Source of the DNA: CAYXOX01 sp964466745
Lineage (GTDB): Bacteria; Pseudomonadota; Alphaproteobacteria; Rhodobacterales; Rhodobacteraceae
Assembly: GCA_964466745.1 (NCBI GenBank)
Contig: CAYXOX010000062.1
Span: 1 to 15,403, forward strand
Direction of reading: 5' to 3'
DNA length: 15,403 nucleotides
A program made the position numbers and the translations under genes. Position 1 is the first letter of the stretch. Every line of letters begins with the position of its first letter. The notes under the pieces are model-generated. The model saw only the letters and a list, made by a program, of their open reading frames with translations. It did no database searches and was not told where the DNA came from. Shown piece after piece: positions 7,055 through 13,694 of the stretch.

Positions 7055-7767
7055 TTTTCCACCCTCATTTCGGCATTCCGGAACGTCTTCGAGATGTTGA
7101 CCACCGTCGTCTCGAGATGCCGGCGCATCTGGGCCGAGGTTTCGGCGCCATCGCGCCGGGTGAGTGCATCGATGATGTCGATATGCTGGCCGAGCGTGCT
7201 GTTGCGTTCGTTGCGCCGCTTCGACGAGATGAAGCGCGCGCGCCAGAGGCGCGCATTGTACTGCGCATGCGTCGCGATCAGGGGGGCGTTGCGCGAGGCC
7301 TCCACGATGCGGCGGTGGAACTCCATGTCCCACCTGAAGTATTCGAGCGGATCGATATCCTCGGGCGCTGCGTTCATCCTGTCGCACAGCCGGCGGACCG
7401 CCGCGATCTCGCCATCGGTCGCCACCGAGCAGGCAAGCTCCCCGGCCAACCCTTCGAGCACGCCGAGCACCTGAAGGTTCTGCCTGAGCTCCTCGAGCGA
7501 GGGGTTGGCGACCCTCGGGCGCCGCGTCGGCCCGTATTCGATCAGCCCCTCGGCCTCGAGGACACGCACGGCCTCCTTGAGGGGTGTCCGGCTTATCCCG
7601 AGCGCATCGGCGATGTCGCGCTCCGACAGGGCGGTGCCCGGCTTGAGGCTTTCGAGAAGGATGAGTTCCCGCAGGGTGTCGGCGGCTTCTTCTGCAAGGC
7701 TGCGCCGCGGCGCAACCCGGGCATCCTCGGAAATGAGATCACTCAGCTTTCGTTTCTGATGCGCCAT
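7051..7767 (-). CDS. GntR-family regulator, FCD (FadR-like) type
   Basis: A 238-residue DNA-binding regulator. Residues about 20-85 form the winged helix (EEAADTLRELILLESLKPG, then LSERDIADALGISRTPLKEAVRVLEAEGLI), the standard GntR signature. Residues about 95-232 are the all-helical FCD ligand domain, with the usual metal/ligand-binding residues D and H in WDMEFHRRI, H in LGQHIDII and H in MRRHLE. Such proteins bind as dimers to TTGG-TA-CCAA-like palindromes and release on binding a carboxylate, often a sugar acid. A matching palindrome lies at 8085-8112. The ATG at 7767 has AAGGA at good spacing; a TTG at 7785 is less likely. The gene heads the leftward operon and overlaps the PdxA-like gene by four bases. 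It probably represses both operons, though activation is possible. Confidence 0.92.
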   Translation of the reverse strand: MAHQKRKLSDLISEDARVAPRRSLAEEAADTLRELILLESLKPGTALSERDIADALGISRTPLKEAVRVLEAEGLIEYGPTRRPRVANPSLEELRQNLQVLGVLEGLAGELACSVATDGEIAAVRRLCDRMNAAPEDIDPLEYFRWDMEFHRRIVEASRNAPLIATHAQYNARLWRARFISSKRRNERNSTLGQHIDIIDALTRRDGAETSAQMRRHLETTVVNISKTFRNAEMRVEK

Positions 7768-7816
7768 TCCGTCATCCTTGCGCAAACACCCCGCGCCCGA
7801 GGGCCTTCATCCGCCC

Positions 7817-7848
7817 GCAGCCCCGCAGCCCCGTTGCCCCGTTGCCGA
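7817..7848 (+). repeat. Short 8-bp tandem units upstream of gntR
   Basis: Four 8-bp units in a row: GCAGCCCC twice, then GTTGCCCC and GTTGCCGA. The second pair differs from the first by two bases. They lie 50-80 bp upstream of the gntR start, in its presumed leader. No function is evident; replication slippage is a sufficient explanation. Confidence 0.7.
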
Positions 7849-8030
7849 GATGACCCGCCGGGACCGCCCGCGGGCCGCCCGCTGCTGCCGAGGCCATCAC
7901 CCGGCCGGTGCGTGCGCAATCGCCCGCGGCGCCCGGGCACACGAGAGTACCTGCCGGCGGCGAGGCACCGCCCCCCGCCGCGCCCGGCGGCCTCGGGCCG
8001 GGGAGTTTCGAGCTTTCCTCCCCGCGCGGC

Positions 8031-8046
8031 GCGGGAGATCTCCCGC
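8031..8046. promoter_or_regulatory. Perfect 16-bp palindrome upstream of the dctP promoter
   Basis: GCGGGAGATCTCCCGC equals its own reverse complement. Its centre is 60 bp left of the TTTGG operator centre and its edge is 16 bp upstream of the + strand TTGACA box. It differs in sequence from the GntR-type operator, so it may bind another dimeric protein, or form a GATC-looped hairpin in a long gntR leader. Confidence 0.55.
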
Positions 8047-8062
8047 CGGTCTTCGAATCGAC

Positions 8063-8092
8063 TTGACAGAGAATATCGCCCATGTTTGGAAT
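8063..8092 (+). promoter_or_regulatory. Probable promoter of the dctPQM operon
   Basis: A perfect -35 box TTGACA at 8063-8068 is followed after 18 bp by TGGAAT at 8087-8092, a four-of-six match to the -10 consensus. The -10 lies inside the inverted repeat at 8085-8112, so a bound regulator would block polymerase. The predicted start leaves a leader of about 130 bases before dctP at 8232. Confidence 0.6.
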
Positions 8093-8112
8093 TTGGAATA
8101 CCAAATACCGAA
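8085..8112. promoter_or_regulatory. GntR/FCD-type operator, 28-bp imperfect dyad
   Basis: The core ATTTGGAATACCAAAT (8091-8106) has perfect six-base arms around AATA, and the symmetry extends outward to 28 bp with 22 matching positions. TTGG-(N)ATA-CCAA is the known type of site for FCD-family GntR regulators such as VanR-like proteins, and the encoded FCD regulator is the first gene of the leftward operon. Assignment of this site to that protein is inference. Confidence 0.7.
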
Positions 8113-8118
8113 TGTCAA
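8090..8118 (-). promoter_or_regulatory. Possible leftward promoter of the gntR operon
   Basis: On the - strand a perfect TTGACA lies at 8118-8113, and 17 bp further CAAATT (8095-8090) is a weak, three-of-six -10 candidate. This promoter would face the dctP promoter and share the same operator, but it implies a gntR leader of over 300 bases, so an unseen nearer promoter is possible. Confidence 0.4.
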
Positions 8119-8231
8119 ACCTCGCAGGTTGCACGGCGACCAGGTGAACAAGCGGAGGGCGAGCACGGAAAAACAGGAGGCGGCCGAAAGCCGCAATTCC
8201 CGGCCAGAATGAAAAACGGAGGAGGAACACC

Positions 8232-9215
8232 ATGATCTACCAGAAGAAAACCCTGCTTGTCGGGGCGCTTAGCGCGACGCTGGCGTTCGCCGCGGCCCCC
8301 GCCGTGGCGGACACCTACATCGTCGCGGTGGGAGCGCCGGCAAACAGCCTTCAGGGCCGTAGCGCCGCGAAATTCGCCGAAGACCTTCAGACGGCGCTCG
8401 GCGATGCCCACACCATCGAGTTCTACGCCGACGCACAGCTCGGCGACGAGCGGGAGCTGATGCAGAAGCTCCGCCTCGGCACGGTCCAGTTCACGCTGAT
8501 CTCCTCGATCATGACGAACGTGGCGCCCGAGTTCGCGCTGTTCGACATGCCGTTCCTCGTTCAGGATCGCGAGCATCTCAAGGCGATCGACGCCGAGATC
8601 GTGCAGACCGAACTCGCGCCGAAGGCCGAGGAGGCCGGGCTCAAGGTTCTCTCGACCTGGGAAAACGGCTTCCGCCAGATCACCAACAGCGTCCGCCCGA
8701 TCAACGTGCCCGGCGACCTCGACGGCCTCAAGATCCGGACACCCTCTTCGGAGTGGCGTGTCGCCATGTTCCAGGAGTGGGGCTCCAACCCGACGCCGAT
8801 GGCGTTCTCCGAGGTGTTCGTTGCGCTTCAGACCGGCACGATGGACGGACAGGAAAACCCGCTGACGAACATCACCGGCGCCAATTTCCAGGAAGTGCAG
8901 AAATACCTCAGCATGACCGGCCACGTGTATTCGCCCAGCTACCTGACCACGGGCCTCGGCGTGTGGAACGATCTTCCCGCGGACGTTCAGGCCGCCGTCA
9001 CCGAGGTCGCCTCCGCGGTACAGGGCTGGGCGCTGGCCGAGGGCGAGAAGGCCGACAACGAGCTTGTCGACAAGGTCGTTGCGGCCGGCATGGAAGTGAA
9101 CGTTGCAGACAAGGCCGCTTTCATCGCCGCGTCGGCCCCGGTTTACGAGGCCTTCGCCGAGCAGGTCGAGGGCGGCAGCGACCTGATCGCACGCGCCCAG
9201 GCGCTCGCCAACTGA
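8232..9215 (+). CDS. dctP: TRAP transporter substrate-binding protein
   Basis: A 327-residue periplasmic binding protein of the DctP family, the part of a TRAP transporter that captures the substrate. Residues 1-26 are a signal peptide (KK, hydrophobic core, AVA-D cleavage). Family marks include GDERELMQKLRLGTVQFTLI, GLKIRTP with R169, the arginine that pairs with the substrate carboxylate in this family, and MDGQENPLTNI at 204-214. The substrate is therefore expected to be an organic acid. The start is fixed by GGAGGAGG six bases upstream. It is the first gene of the rightward operon, placed behind a GntR-type operator, and is followed by a perfect 12-bp hairpin before dctQ, which would allow this abundant subunit to be made in excess of the membrane parts. 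Confidence 0.95.
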   Translation: MIYQKKTLLVGALSATLAFAAAPAVADTYIVAVGAPANSLQGRSAAKFAEDLQTALGDAHTIEFYADAQLGDERELMQKLRLGTVQFTLISSIMTNVAPEFALFDMPFLVQDREHLKAIDAEIVQTELAPKAEEAGLKVLSTWENGFRQITNSVRPINVPGDLDGLKIRTPSSEWRVAMFQEWGSNPTPMAFSEVFVALQTGTMDGQENPLTNITGANFQEVQKYLSMTGHVYSPSYLTTGLGVWNDLPADVQAAVTEVASAVQGWALAEGEKADNELVDKVVAAGMEVNVADKAAFIAASAPVYEAFAEQVEGGSDLIARAQALAN

Positions 9216-9229
9216 TCTGCCCCGCAGCG

Positions 9230-9257
9230 AAGCCCGGCCGGCGATCCGGCCGGGCTT
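9230..9257 (+). terminator. Strong intercistronic hairpin between dctP and dctQ
   Basis: AAGCCCGGCCGG at 9230-9241 pairs perfectly with CCGGCCGGGCTT at 9246-9257 around the loop CGAT, starting 15 bases after the dctP stop. A pyrimidine-rich CTTCTCCTTCC follows, not a pure T-run. It is probably a partial terminator or an mRNA-stabilising 3' end rather than a full stop, since dctQ has no evident promoter of its own. Confidence 0.7.
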
Positions 9258-9284
9258 CTTCTCCTTCCGGCCGATGGAACAAGC

Positions 9285-9848
9285 ATGATCTCCTTCATTG
9301 AGCGCGCGATTGTGCTTTGTCTCGAGGTGATTTGCCTCGTGCTGCTCCTGTCGCTCACCGCGGCGGTGGTCTACTCGACCACGGCGAGGACGTTCGGCGC
9401 CTCTCCGTCCTGGTACGACGAGATCGCGAGCGTGCTGCTCGCGTGGCTGACGTATTTCGGGGCCTGCTACGCGCTCTTCCTGCGCCAGCACATGAGTTTC
9501 GGCGGGTTGGTTTCGGCCCTGCCGAAAGGCCCCGCGGTTGCGCTGGCTCTCCTTGCGGAATTGCTTGTGATCGGCTTTTTCGCGGTCGTCGCGTGGTACG
9601 GAAACGCGGTTCTCGCGGTGGCGAAGTGGGACTCGCTCCTGAGCCTGCGCTGGCTGACCCTCGACATCGTGCAGTCGATCATCCCGATCTCCGCCGTCCT
9701 GATGATCATCGGAACCCTGCTCACCATGCCCCGGGCGCTGCGCAATGCCGCCTCGGGCGTCGACTCGGAACATGCCGAGATCGAACAGGCGATCGCCGAG
9801 GCGGAACGCGAGATCGCCGAGCGTGAGCGCATGGAGACCAAGAAATGA
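9285..9848 (+). CDS. dctQ: TRAP transporter small permease
   Basis: A 187-residue membrane protein with four predicted membrane segments (about 7-30, 43-65, 80-105 and 122-150), the usual size and topology of DctQ, the small subunit that supports the large permease. ASPSWYDEIASVLLAWLTYFGACYALF contains the conserved W-x-(D/E)-E region of the family. Unusually, the C-terminus carries a highly charged helix (about 158-187, EHAEIEQAIAEAEREIAERER) that looks like a short cytoplasmic coiled coil. The ATG at 9285 follows a modest GGAAC site. The last codons overlap the dctM start as ATGA, so the two permease subunits are translationally coupled. Confidence 0.93.
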   Translation: MISFIERAIVLCLEVICLVLLLSLTAAVVYSTTARTFGASPSWYDEIASVLLAWLTYFGACYALFLRQHMSFGGLVSALPKGPAVALALLAELLVIGFFAVVAWYGNAVLAVAKWDSLLSLRWLTLDIVQSIIPISAVLMIIGTLLTMPRALRNAASGVDSEHAEIEQAIAEAEREIAERERMETKK

Positions 9849-11125
9849 TCCTGCTCCTGACGGCCGGCGCGCTCATGCTGCTCATCCTCATCAACGTGCC
9901 GATCGCCATTGCCATCGGCCTCGTCGCGCTGGGCGGTTTCCTCTCTACCACGGGGCCGAGCAGCCTCTACGACATGGTCATCGCGCTCTATACCGGGGCC
10001 ACGAAGTTTCCGCTCATCGCCATCCCGCTCTTCATCCTGGCGGGCAACCTGATGAACACCTCGGGCATCTCCGTCAGGCTCATCAACTTCGTGTCGGCGT
10101 TGATCGGGTTCGTGCGGGGCGGGCTGGGGATGGTCAACATCGGCGTGTCGATGGTCTTCGCCGAGATCTCGGGCTCAGCCGTGGCCGACGTGGCCGCAAC
10201 CGGAACCGTGCTCATCCCGGAGATGAAGAAGCGCGGTTATTCGCGAACCCTGGCCGCCGCGATCACGTCGTCCTCGGCGTCGCTGGCGATCATCATTCCG
10301 CCGTCGATCCCGATGATCCTCTACGGCGCCATCGCCGAGACATCCGTGCTCAAGCTCTTCGTCGCGGGCGTGGTGCCCGGTGTTCTGGGCGGGTTCCTGC
10401 TGATGCTGGTGACCTACATCCTCGCGATCCGCTACAACCTGCCGCGCGCCGAGGGCTTCGACCTGTGCCACGTCTGGCGGTCGTTCAAGGCCGCGTTCTG
10501 GGCGCTGTTGATGCCGATCATCATCCTCGGCGGCATCTTCTCCGGCCTTGTCACCGCCACCGAGGGGGCCGGTCTTGCCGTCGTCGCCGCGCTGGTGATC
10601 GGGCTCTTCATCTATGGCGATCTCGATATCCGGCGCCTGCGCAAGGCGATGCTCGAGGGCGTCAGCCAGACCGGCGTCGTCATGCTGCTCGTCGCCACCT
10701 CGGCCGCGCTCGGCCTCTTCCTGACACAGGCGCAGGTGCCCCAGAGGCTGGCGGCGCAGATCCTCGAGTTCACCCAGAACCCGCTGGTTGTGCTGGCGCT
10801 GCTGAACCTGCTGCTTCTGGTGCTCGGCATGTTCCTCCACGGTGCCGCCGCGATCATCCTGGTGGTCCCGGTCGTGATGCCGCTCGTCAACGCGGTGGGC
10901 ATCGACCCGATCCACTTCGGGATCATGGTGACGCTCAACCTCGCGATCGGGCAGCAGACGCCGCCCGTTGCCTCCGTGCTCATCACGTCCTGCTCGATCG
11001 CCAAGGCGGGGATCTGGGAAACGTCGCGCACCAATCTTCCGTTCATCGGTGTGCTCGCCTTCATCCTTCTTCTTGTCACCTACGTGCCCTCGGTCTCGCT
11101 GGCGCTGACGGAGCTTGTCCAATGA
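9845..11125 (+). CDS. dctM: TRAP transporter large permease
   Basis: A 426-residue polytopic inner-membrane protein, the ion-coupled transport channel of the TRAP system. It starts MILLLTAGALMLLILINVPIA and contains the family marks FPLIAIPLFILAGNLMN, EISGSAVADVAATG, SSASLAIIIPPSIPMILYG and, near the end, NLAIGQQTPPVAS. Length and hydrophobic pattern match DctM proteins (about 425 residues, 11-12 segments). Both ends overlap neighbours by four bases (ATGA with dctQ and with the following PdxA-like gene), so transporter and dehydrogenase are made from one coupled transcript. This ties the enzyme to the imported substrate. Confidence 0.96.
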   Translation: MILLLTAGALMLLILINVPIAIAIGLVALGGFLSTTGPSSLYDMVIALYTGATKFPLIAIPLFILAGNLMNTSGISVRLINFVSALIGFVRGGLGMVNIGVSMVFAEISGSAVADVAATGTVLIPEMKKRGYSRTLAAAITSSSASLAIIIPPSIPMILYGAIAETSVLKLFVAGVVPGVLGGFLLMLVTYILAIRYNLPRAEGFDLCHVWRSFKAAFWALLMPIIILGGIFSGLVTATEGAGLAVVAALVIGLFIYGDLDIRRLRKAMLEGVSQTGVVMLLVATSAALGLFLTQAQVPQRLAAQILEFTQNPLVVLALLNLLLLVLGMFLHGAAAIILVVPVVMPLVNAVGIDPIHFGIMVTLNLAIGQQTPPVASVLITSCSIAKAGIWETSRTNLPFIGVLAFILLLVTYVPSVSLALTELVQ

Positions 11126-12138
11126 CGTCAATTCGACCCCGGATCGCCATTGTCCCCGGAGACCCATCCGGTATCGGGCCGGAGCTGATCGCGAAGCTGC
11201 TTCACGAAGAGGGCGTCCGGGCCGCCGCCGACATCGTGCTGGTCGGCGACGCTCACCTCTGGAGACAGGGCGCCGAGCAGGCGGGCCTCGTGCTCGATCT
11301 CGCCCGCGTGAAGGAGGAAGAGATCGAGGGGCACTCCGGCCTCGGCTGGCTGGCGCTGAACACCATCGCCGAGCACGAGGTCGAGGTGGCCCGCGTCACC
11401 GAGGCCGGCGGGCGTTCGAGCCTGCGCTGCCTCGACAGGGCCCTCGATCTGGCCATGCAGGGCAAGGTGGACGGCATCCTCTTCGGCCCGTTCAACAAGG
11501 CTGCCCTTACCGAGGCGGGGATGAACGCCGAGGACGAGCACCGCTACATGGCCCGCTACCTCGGGTTCGAAGGATATCACGGCGAGCTGAATGTCCTTGG
11601 CGATCTGATGACGACACGCGTCACCAGCCATATCGGGATCAGGGATGTCGCGGACAGCATCAGCGGCGAGGGCGTCAGGAACGCGATCGGACTCGCCGAG
11701 GAAACCCTGAGGCGCGCAGGCAAGGCCCGCCCCCGGATCGCGGTGGCCGCGCTCAACCCCCATGCGGGGGACAACGGCAAGTTCGGGCGCGAGGAAATCG
11801 ATATCCTGGAGCCGGAGATTCGTGCAGCGCAGGAGCGGCAGATGGACGTCAGCGGCCCCTGGCCCTCGGATACCGTCTTTCTCAAGGCGACGCGCGGCGA
11901 GGTCGACGCGGTCGTGACCATGTACCACGACCAGGGCCAGATCGCGATCAAGCTTCTCGGCTTCGAGCGCGGCGTGACCGTTGCGGGGGGTCTGCCGATT
12001 CCCGTCGCCACGCCCGCCCACGGAACCGCCTTCGACATCGCCGGCAAGAACCGGGCCAATGTCGGCGCCACGCGGGCGGCCTTCGATCTGCTCGTTCGCA
12101 TGGCCCGGAGCCATCGCGCGAGCCGTTCGGCAGCCTGA
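11122..12138 (+). CDS. PdxA-like NAD-dependent dehydrogenase (copy 2)
   Basis: A 338-residue PdxA-family protein and a paralogue of the copy at 5996-7054. It keeps GDPSGIGPE (13-21), metal histidines H170, H214 and H269 and lysine K277. As in copy 1, the phosphosubstrate pocket is altered relative to E. coli PdxA (numbering recalled): His136-Thr137 become E139-H140, Asn283 becomes T286, Arg292 becomes V295, and the D-H-G motif becomes A-H-G (299-301). The enzyme should oxidise a beta-hydroxy carboxylate, perhaps with loss of CO2. It starts inside the dctM stop codon (ATGA) with GGAG eight bases upstream. PdxA-family active sites lie at the dimer interface, so the two copies could form a mixed dimer or act on successive or stereoisomeric substrates. 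PdxA2-type threonate-4-phosphate dehydrogenase is the main alternative, but the required kinase gene is not present. Confidence 0.9.
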   Translation: MTSIRPRIAIVPGDPSGIGPELIAKLLHEEGVRAAADIVLVGDAHLWRQGAEQAGLVLDLARVKEEEIEGHSGLGWLALNTIAEHEVEVARVTEAGGRSSLRCLDRALDLAMQGKVDGILFGPFNKAALTEAGMNAEDEHRYMARYLGFEGYHGELNVLGDLMTTRVTSHIGIRDVADSISGEGVRNAIGLAEETLRRAGKARPRIAVAALNPHAGDNGKFGREEIDILEPEIRAAQERQMDVSGPWPSDTVFLKATRGEVDAVVTMYHDQGQIAIKLLGFERGVTVAGGLPIPVATPAHGTAFDIAGKNRANVGATRAAFDLLVRMARSHRASRSAA

Positions 12139-12153
12139 ACAACGGAAACACCG

Positions 12154-13329
12154 ATGACAAAGATCAAATCCGTTCGAACCCGCGTCTGGAACTGGACCGG
12201 CCCCACCGTGCCTCCGGCCGGCAACTTCTGCACCAATGCCTCGGACGCGCTCTGGATGAAGGGCGATGCCATGGCGTCGTTCCGCTTCCACCAGTGGCTG
12301 ACCTGCGAGATCGAAACCGAGGACGGCACCGTGGGTGTCGGCAACGCGGCCCTTGCGCCCACGGTTGTGAAGAAGGCCATCGACGACTGGTATGCGCCGC
12401 TCGTGATCGGCGAAGACCCGTTCGACTACGCCTACATCTGGGAGAAGATGTATCGCCGTTCCCACGCCTGGGGTCGCAAGGGGATCGGCATGACGGCGAT
12501 CTCCGCAATCGACATCGCCGTGTGGGACCTGATGGGCAAGCTTGCGGGCAAGCCGGTGTTCAAGCTGCTCGGCGGGCGCACGAAGGAGCGTATTCCCGTC
12601 TACTACTCCAAGCTCTACTCCGGGCCGATCGACGCCATGCAGCAGGAGGCCGCCGCCGCCAAGGCCCATGGCTACAGCGGCTACAAGATGCGCTTCGGAT
12701 GGGGCCCGAAGGACGGTGCGGCAGGGATGCGGGAGAACCTCAAGCGCGTCGAGGCAGTCCGCGAGGTGATCGGCTGGGATGCCGATCTCATGCTCGAATG
12801 CTACATGGGCTGGAACGTCGACTATGCGAAGCGAATGCTGCCGAAGCTCGCCGAGTTCGGGCCGCGCTGGCTGGAAGAGCCGGTGATCGCGGACGATGTC
12901 GAGGGCTACCGCGAACTCAACGCGATGAACATCGTCCCGATATCCGGCGGCGAGCACGAGTTCTCCGTGATCGGTTGCAAGGACCTGATCATGTCGAAGG
13001 CCGTGTCGGTTCTCCAGTACGACACAAACCGGGTGGGCGGCATCACGGCGGCACAGAAGATCAACGCCATTGCCGAGGCCTTCCAGGTGCCGGTCATTCC
13101 GCATGCGGGGCAGATGCACAACTACCACCTGACGATGGCCAACACGAACTGCATGATTTCCGAGTATTTCCCGGTCTTCGACGTGGAAGTCGGCAACGAG
13201 CTTTTCTACTACATCTTCGAAGGCGACCCGGAGGCGAAAAACGGCTACCTGCAGCTGGACGATAACGTCCCGGGCCTCGGGATCACGATCACCGACAAGC
13301 ATCTCGAGCATTTCGAGATCATCGAGTAG
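12154..13329 (+). CDS. Enolase-superfamily acid-sugar dehydratase
   Basis: A 391-residue member of the mandelate racemase/muconate-lactonising group. The three magnesium ligands are E215 (LMLECYMGWN), E241 (WLEEP) and E267 (SGGEHEF), and the catalytic Asp-His pair is D290 (LQYDTNRVGG) and H317 (VIPHAGQ). The segment YKMRFGWGPKDGAAGM (177-192) closely parallels KMPTHWGPHDGDAG of E. coli L-rhamnonate dehydratase (recalled). It therefore probably dehydrates an aldonate to a 2-keto-3-deoxy acid; rhamnonate, lyxonate or a related acid are candidates and the exact substrate is not readable. The ATG at 12154 lies 15 bp behind the PdxA-like gene, after a weak CGGAAAC site. It is the last gene of the dctPQM operon. 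Confidence 0.88.
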   Translation: MTKIKSVRTRVWNWTGPTVPPAGNFCTNASDALWMKGDAMASFRFHQWLTCEIETEDGTVGVGNAALAPTVVKKAIDDWYAPLVIGEDPFDYAYIWEKMYRRSHAWGRKGIGMTAISAIDIAVWDLMGKLAGKPVFKLLGGRTKERIPVYYSKLYSGPIDAMQQEAAAAKAHGYSGYKMRFGWGPKDGAAGMRENLKRVEAVREVIGWDADLMLECYMGWNVDYAKRMLPKLAEFGPRWLEEPVIADDVEGYRELNAMNIVPISGGEHEFSVIGCKDLIMSKAVSVLQYDTNRVGGITAAQKINAIAEAFQVPVIPHAGQMHNYHLTMANTNCMISEYFPVFDVEVGNELFYYIFEGDPEAKNGYLQLDDNVPGLGITITDKHLEHFEIIE

Positions 13330-13694
13330 ACGGGCACCCGCTGTGCACGGGCGCTCGCCGAAACGATGGCGCCGGATCCCGCGGCGCCCGGCGCGGCCGG
13401 CGCGTAGCGGCATTCGTCCGCGCTCGCGGGCAAAACGCCCGCACCCCGGACCGGGCGAACTGCGCACGGGCCGCCCGGGATGCCCCTGCGCGCATCTCCA
13501 CGGGGGGGCGGATCGGCACATGCGATCATCGCGCCAAGCCGGCAAGAGCGGGCGCGCGAACCGCAAGCCCGGCACCCGGCGGAGCGGGTGCGCTGGCTGG
13601 CGGTGGGTGCACGCGTATGGAGGAAGGGTAGCGACATGCCCGGCCCGAGTGCCGTCGCCGCGATACTTTAAGCGATGACGGCAGCTTGCGGGTC
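13330..13694. other. Gene-free spacer after the catabolic operon
   Basis: These 365 bp hold no convincing gene; the open frames are Arg- and Pro-rich with no homology I recognise. Two hairpins may end the dctPQM operon: GGCGCCG (13368-13374) with CGGCGCC (13382-13388), and GCGGGC (13426-13431) with GCCCGC (13437-13442). Neither is followed by a T-run. The right end borders the 3' end of the tRNA-Arg gene. Confidence 0.55.

Larger units (their letters stand above)
7768..8231. other. Control region between the divergent catabolic operons
   Basis: This 464-bp spacer holds no convincing gene. From left to right it contains short C-rich 8-bp tandem units (7817-7848), a very G+C-rich stretch, a perfect 16-bp palindrome (8031-8046), an A+T-rich island (about 8060-8120) with the promoter and operator elements listed separately, a small stem GCGGC/GCCGC just after 8180, and the strong dctP ribosome-binding site GGAGGAGG. 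If gntR is transcribed from the A+T-rich island, its leader would be over 300 bases long. Confidence 0.75.

Noticed and set aside
8209..8235. An eight-codon upstream frame (MKNGGGTP) whose TGA overlaps the dctP ATG
   Set aside because: It has no ribosome-binding site of its own, and its codons are simply the dctP Shine-Dalgarno region; probably coincidence.
8115..9773. A 552-residue open frame on the - strand opposite dctP and dctQ
   Set aside because: It is antisense to clear TRAP genes, and its composition (Arg, Gly, His, Glu) is that of a shadow frame.
11128..13575. A very long open frame on the - strand opposite the PdxA-like and dehydratase genes
   Set aside because: It is antisense to two well-recognised enzymes, and its translation is His/Arg/Asp-rich with no family resemblance; high G+C creates such frames.
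13343..13678. A 111-residue + strand frame in the spacer before tRNA-Arg
   Set aside because: It is Arg/Pro/Gly-rich with no ribosome-binding site and no recognisable domain.
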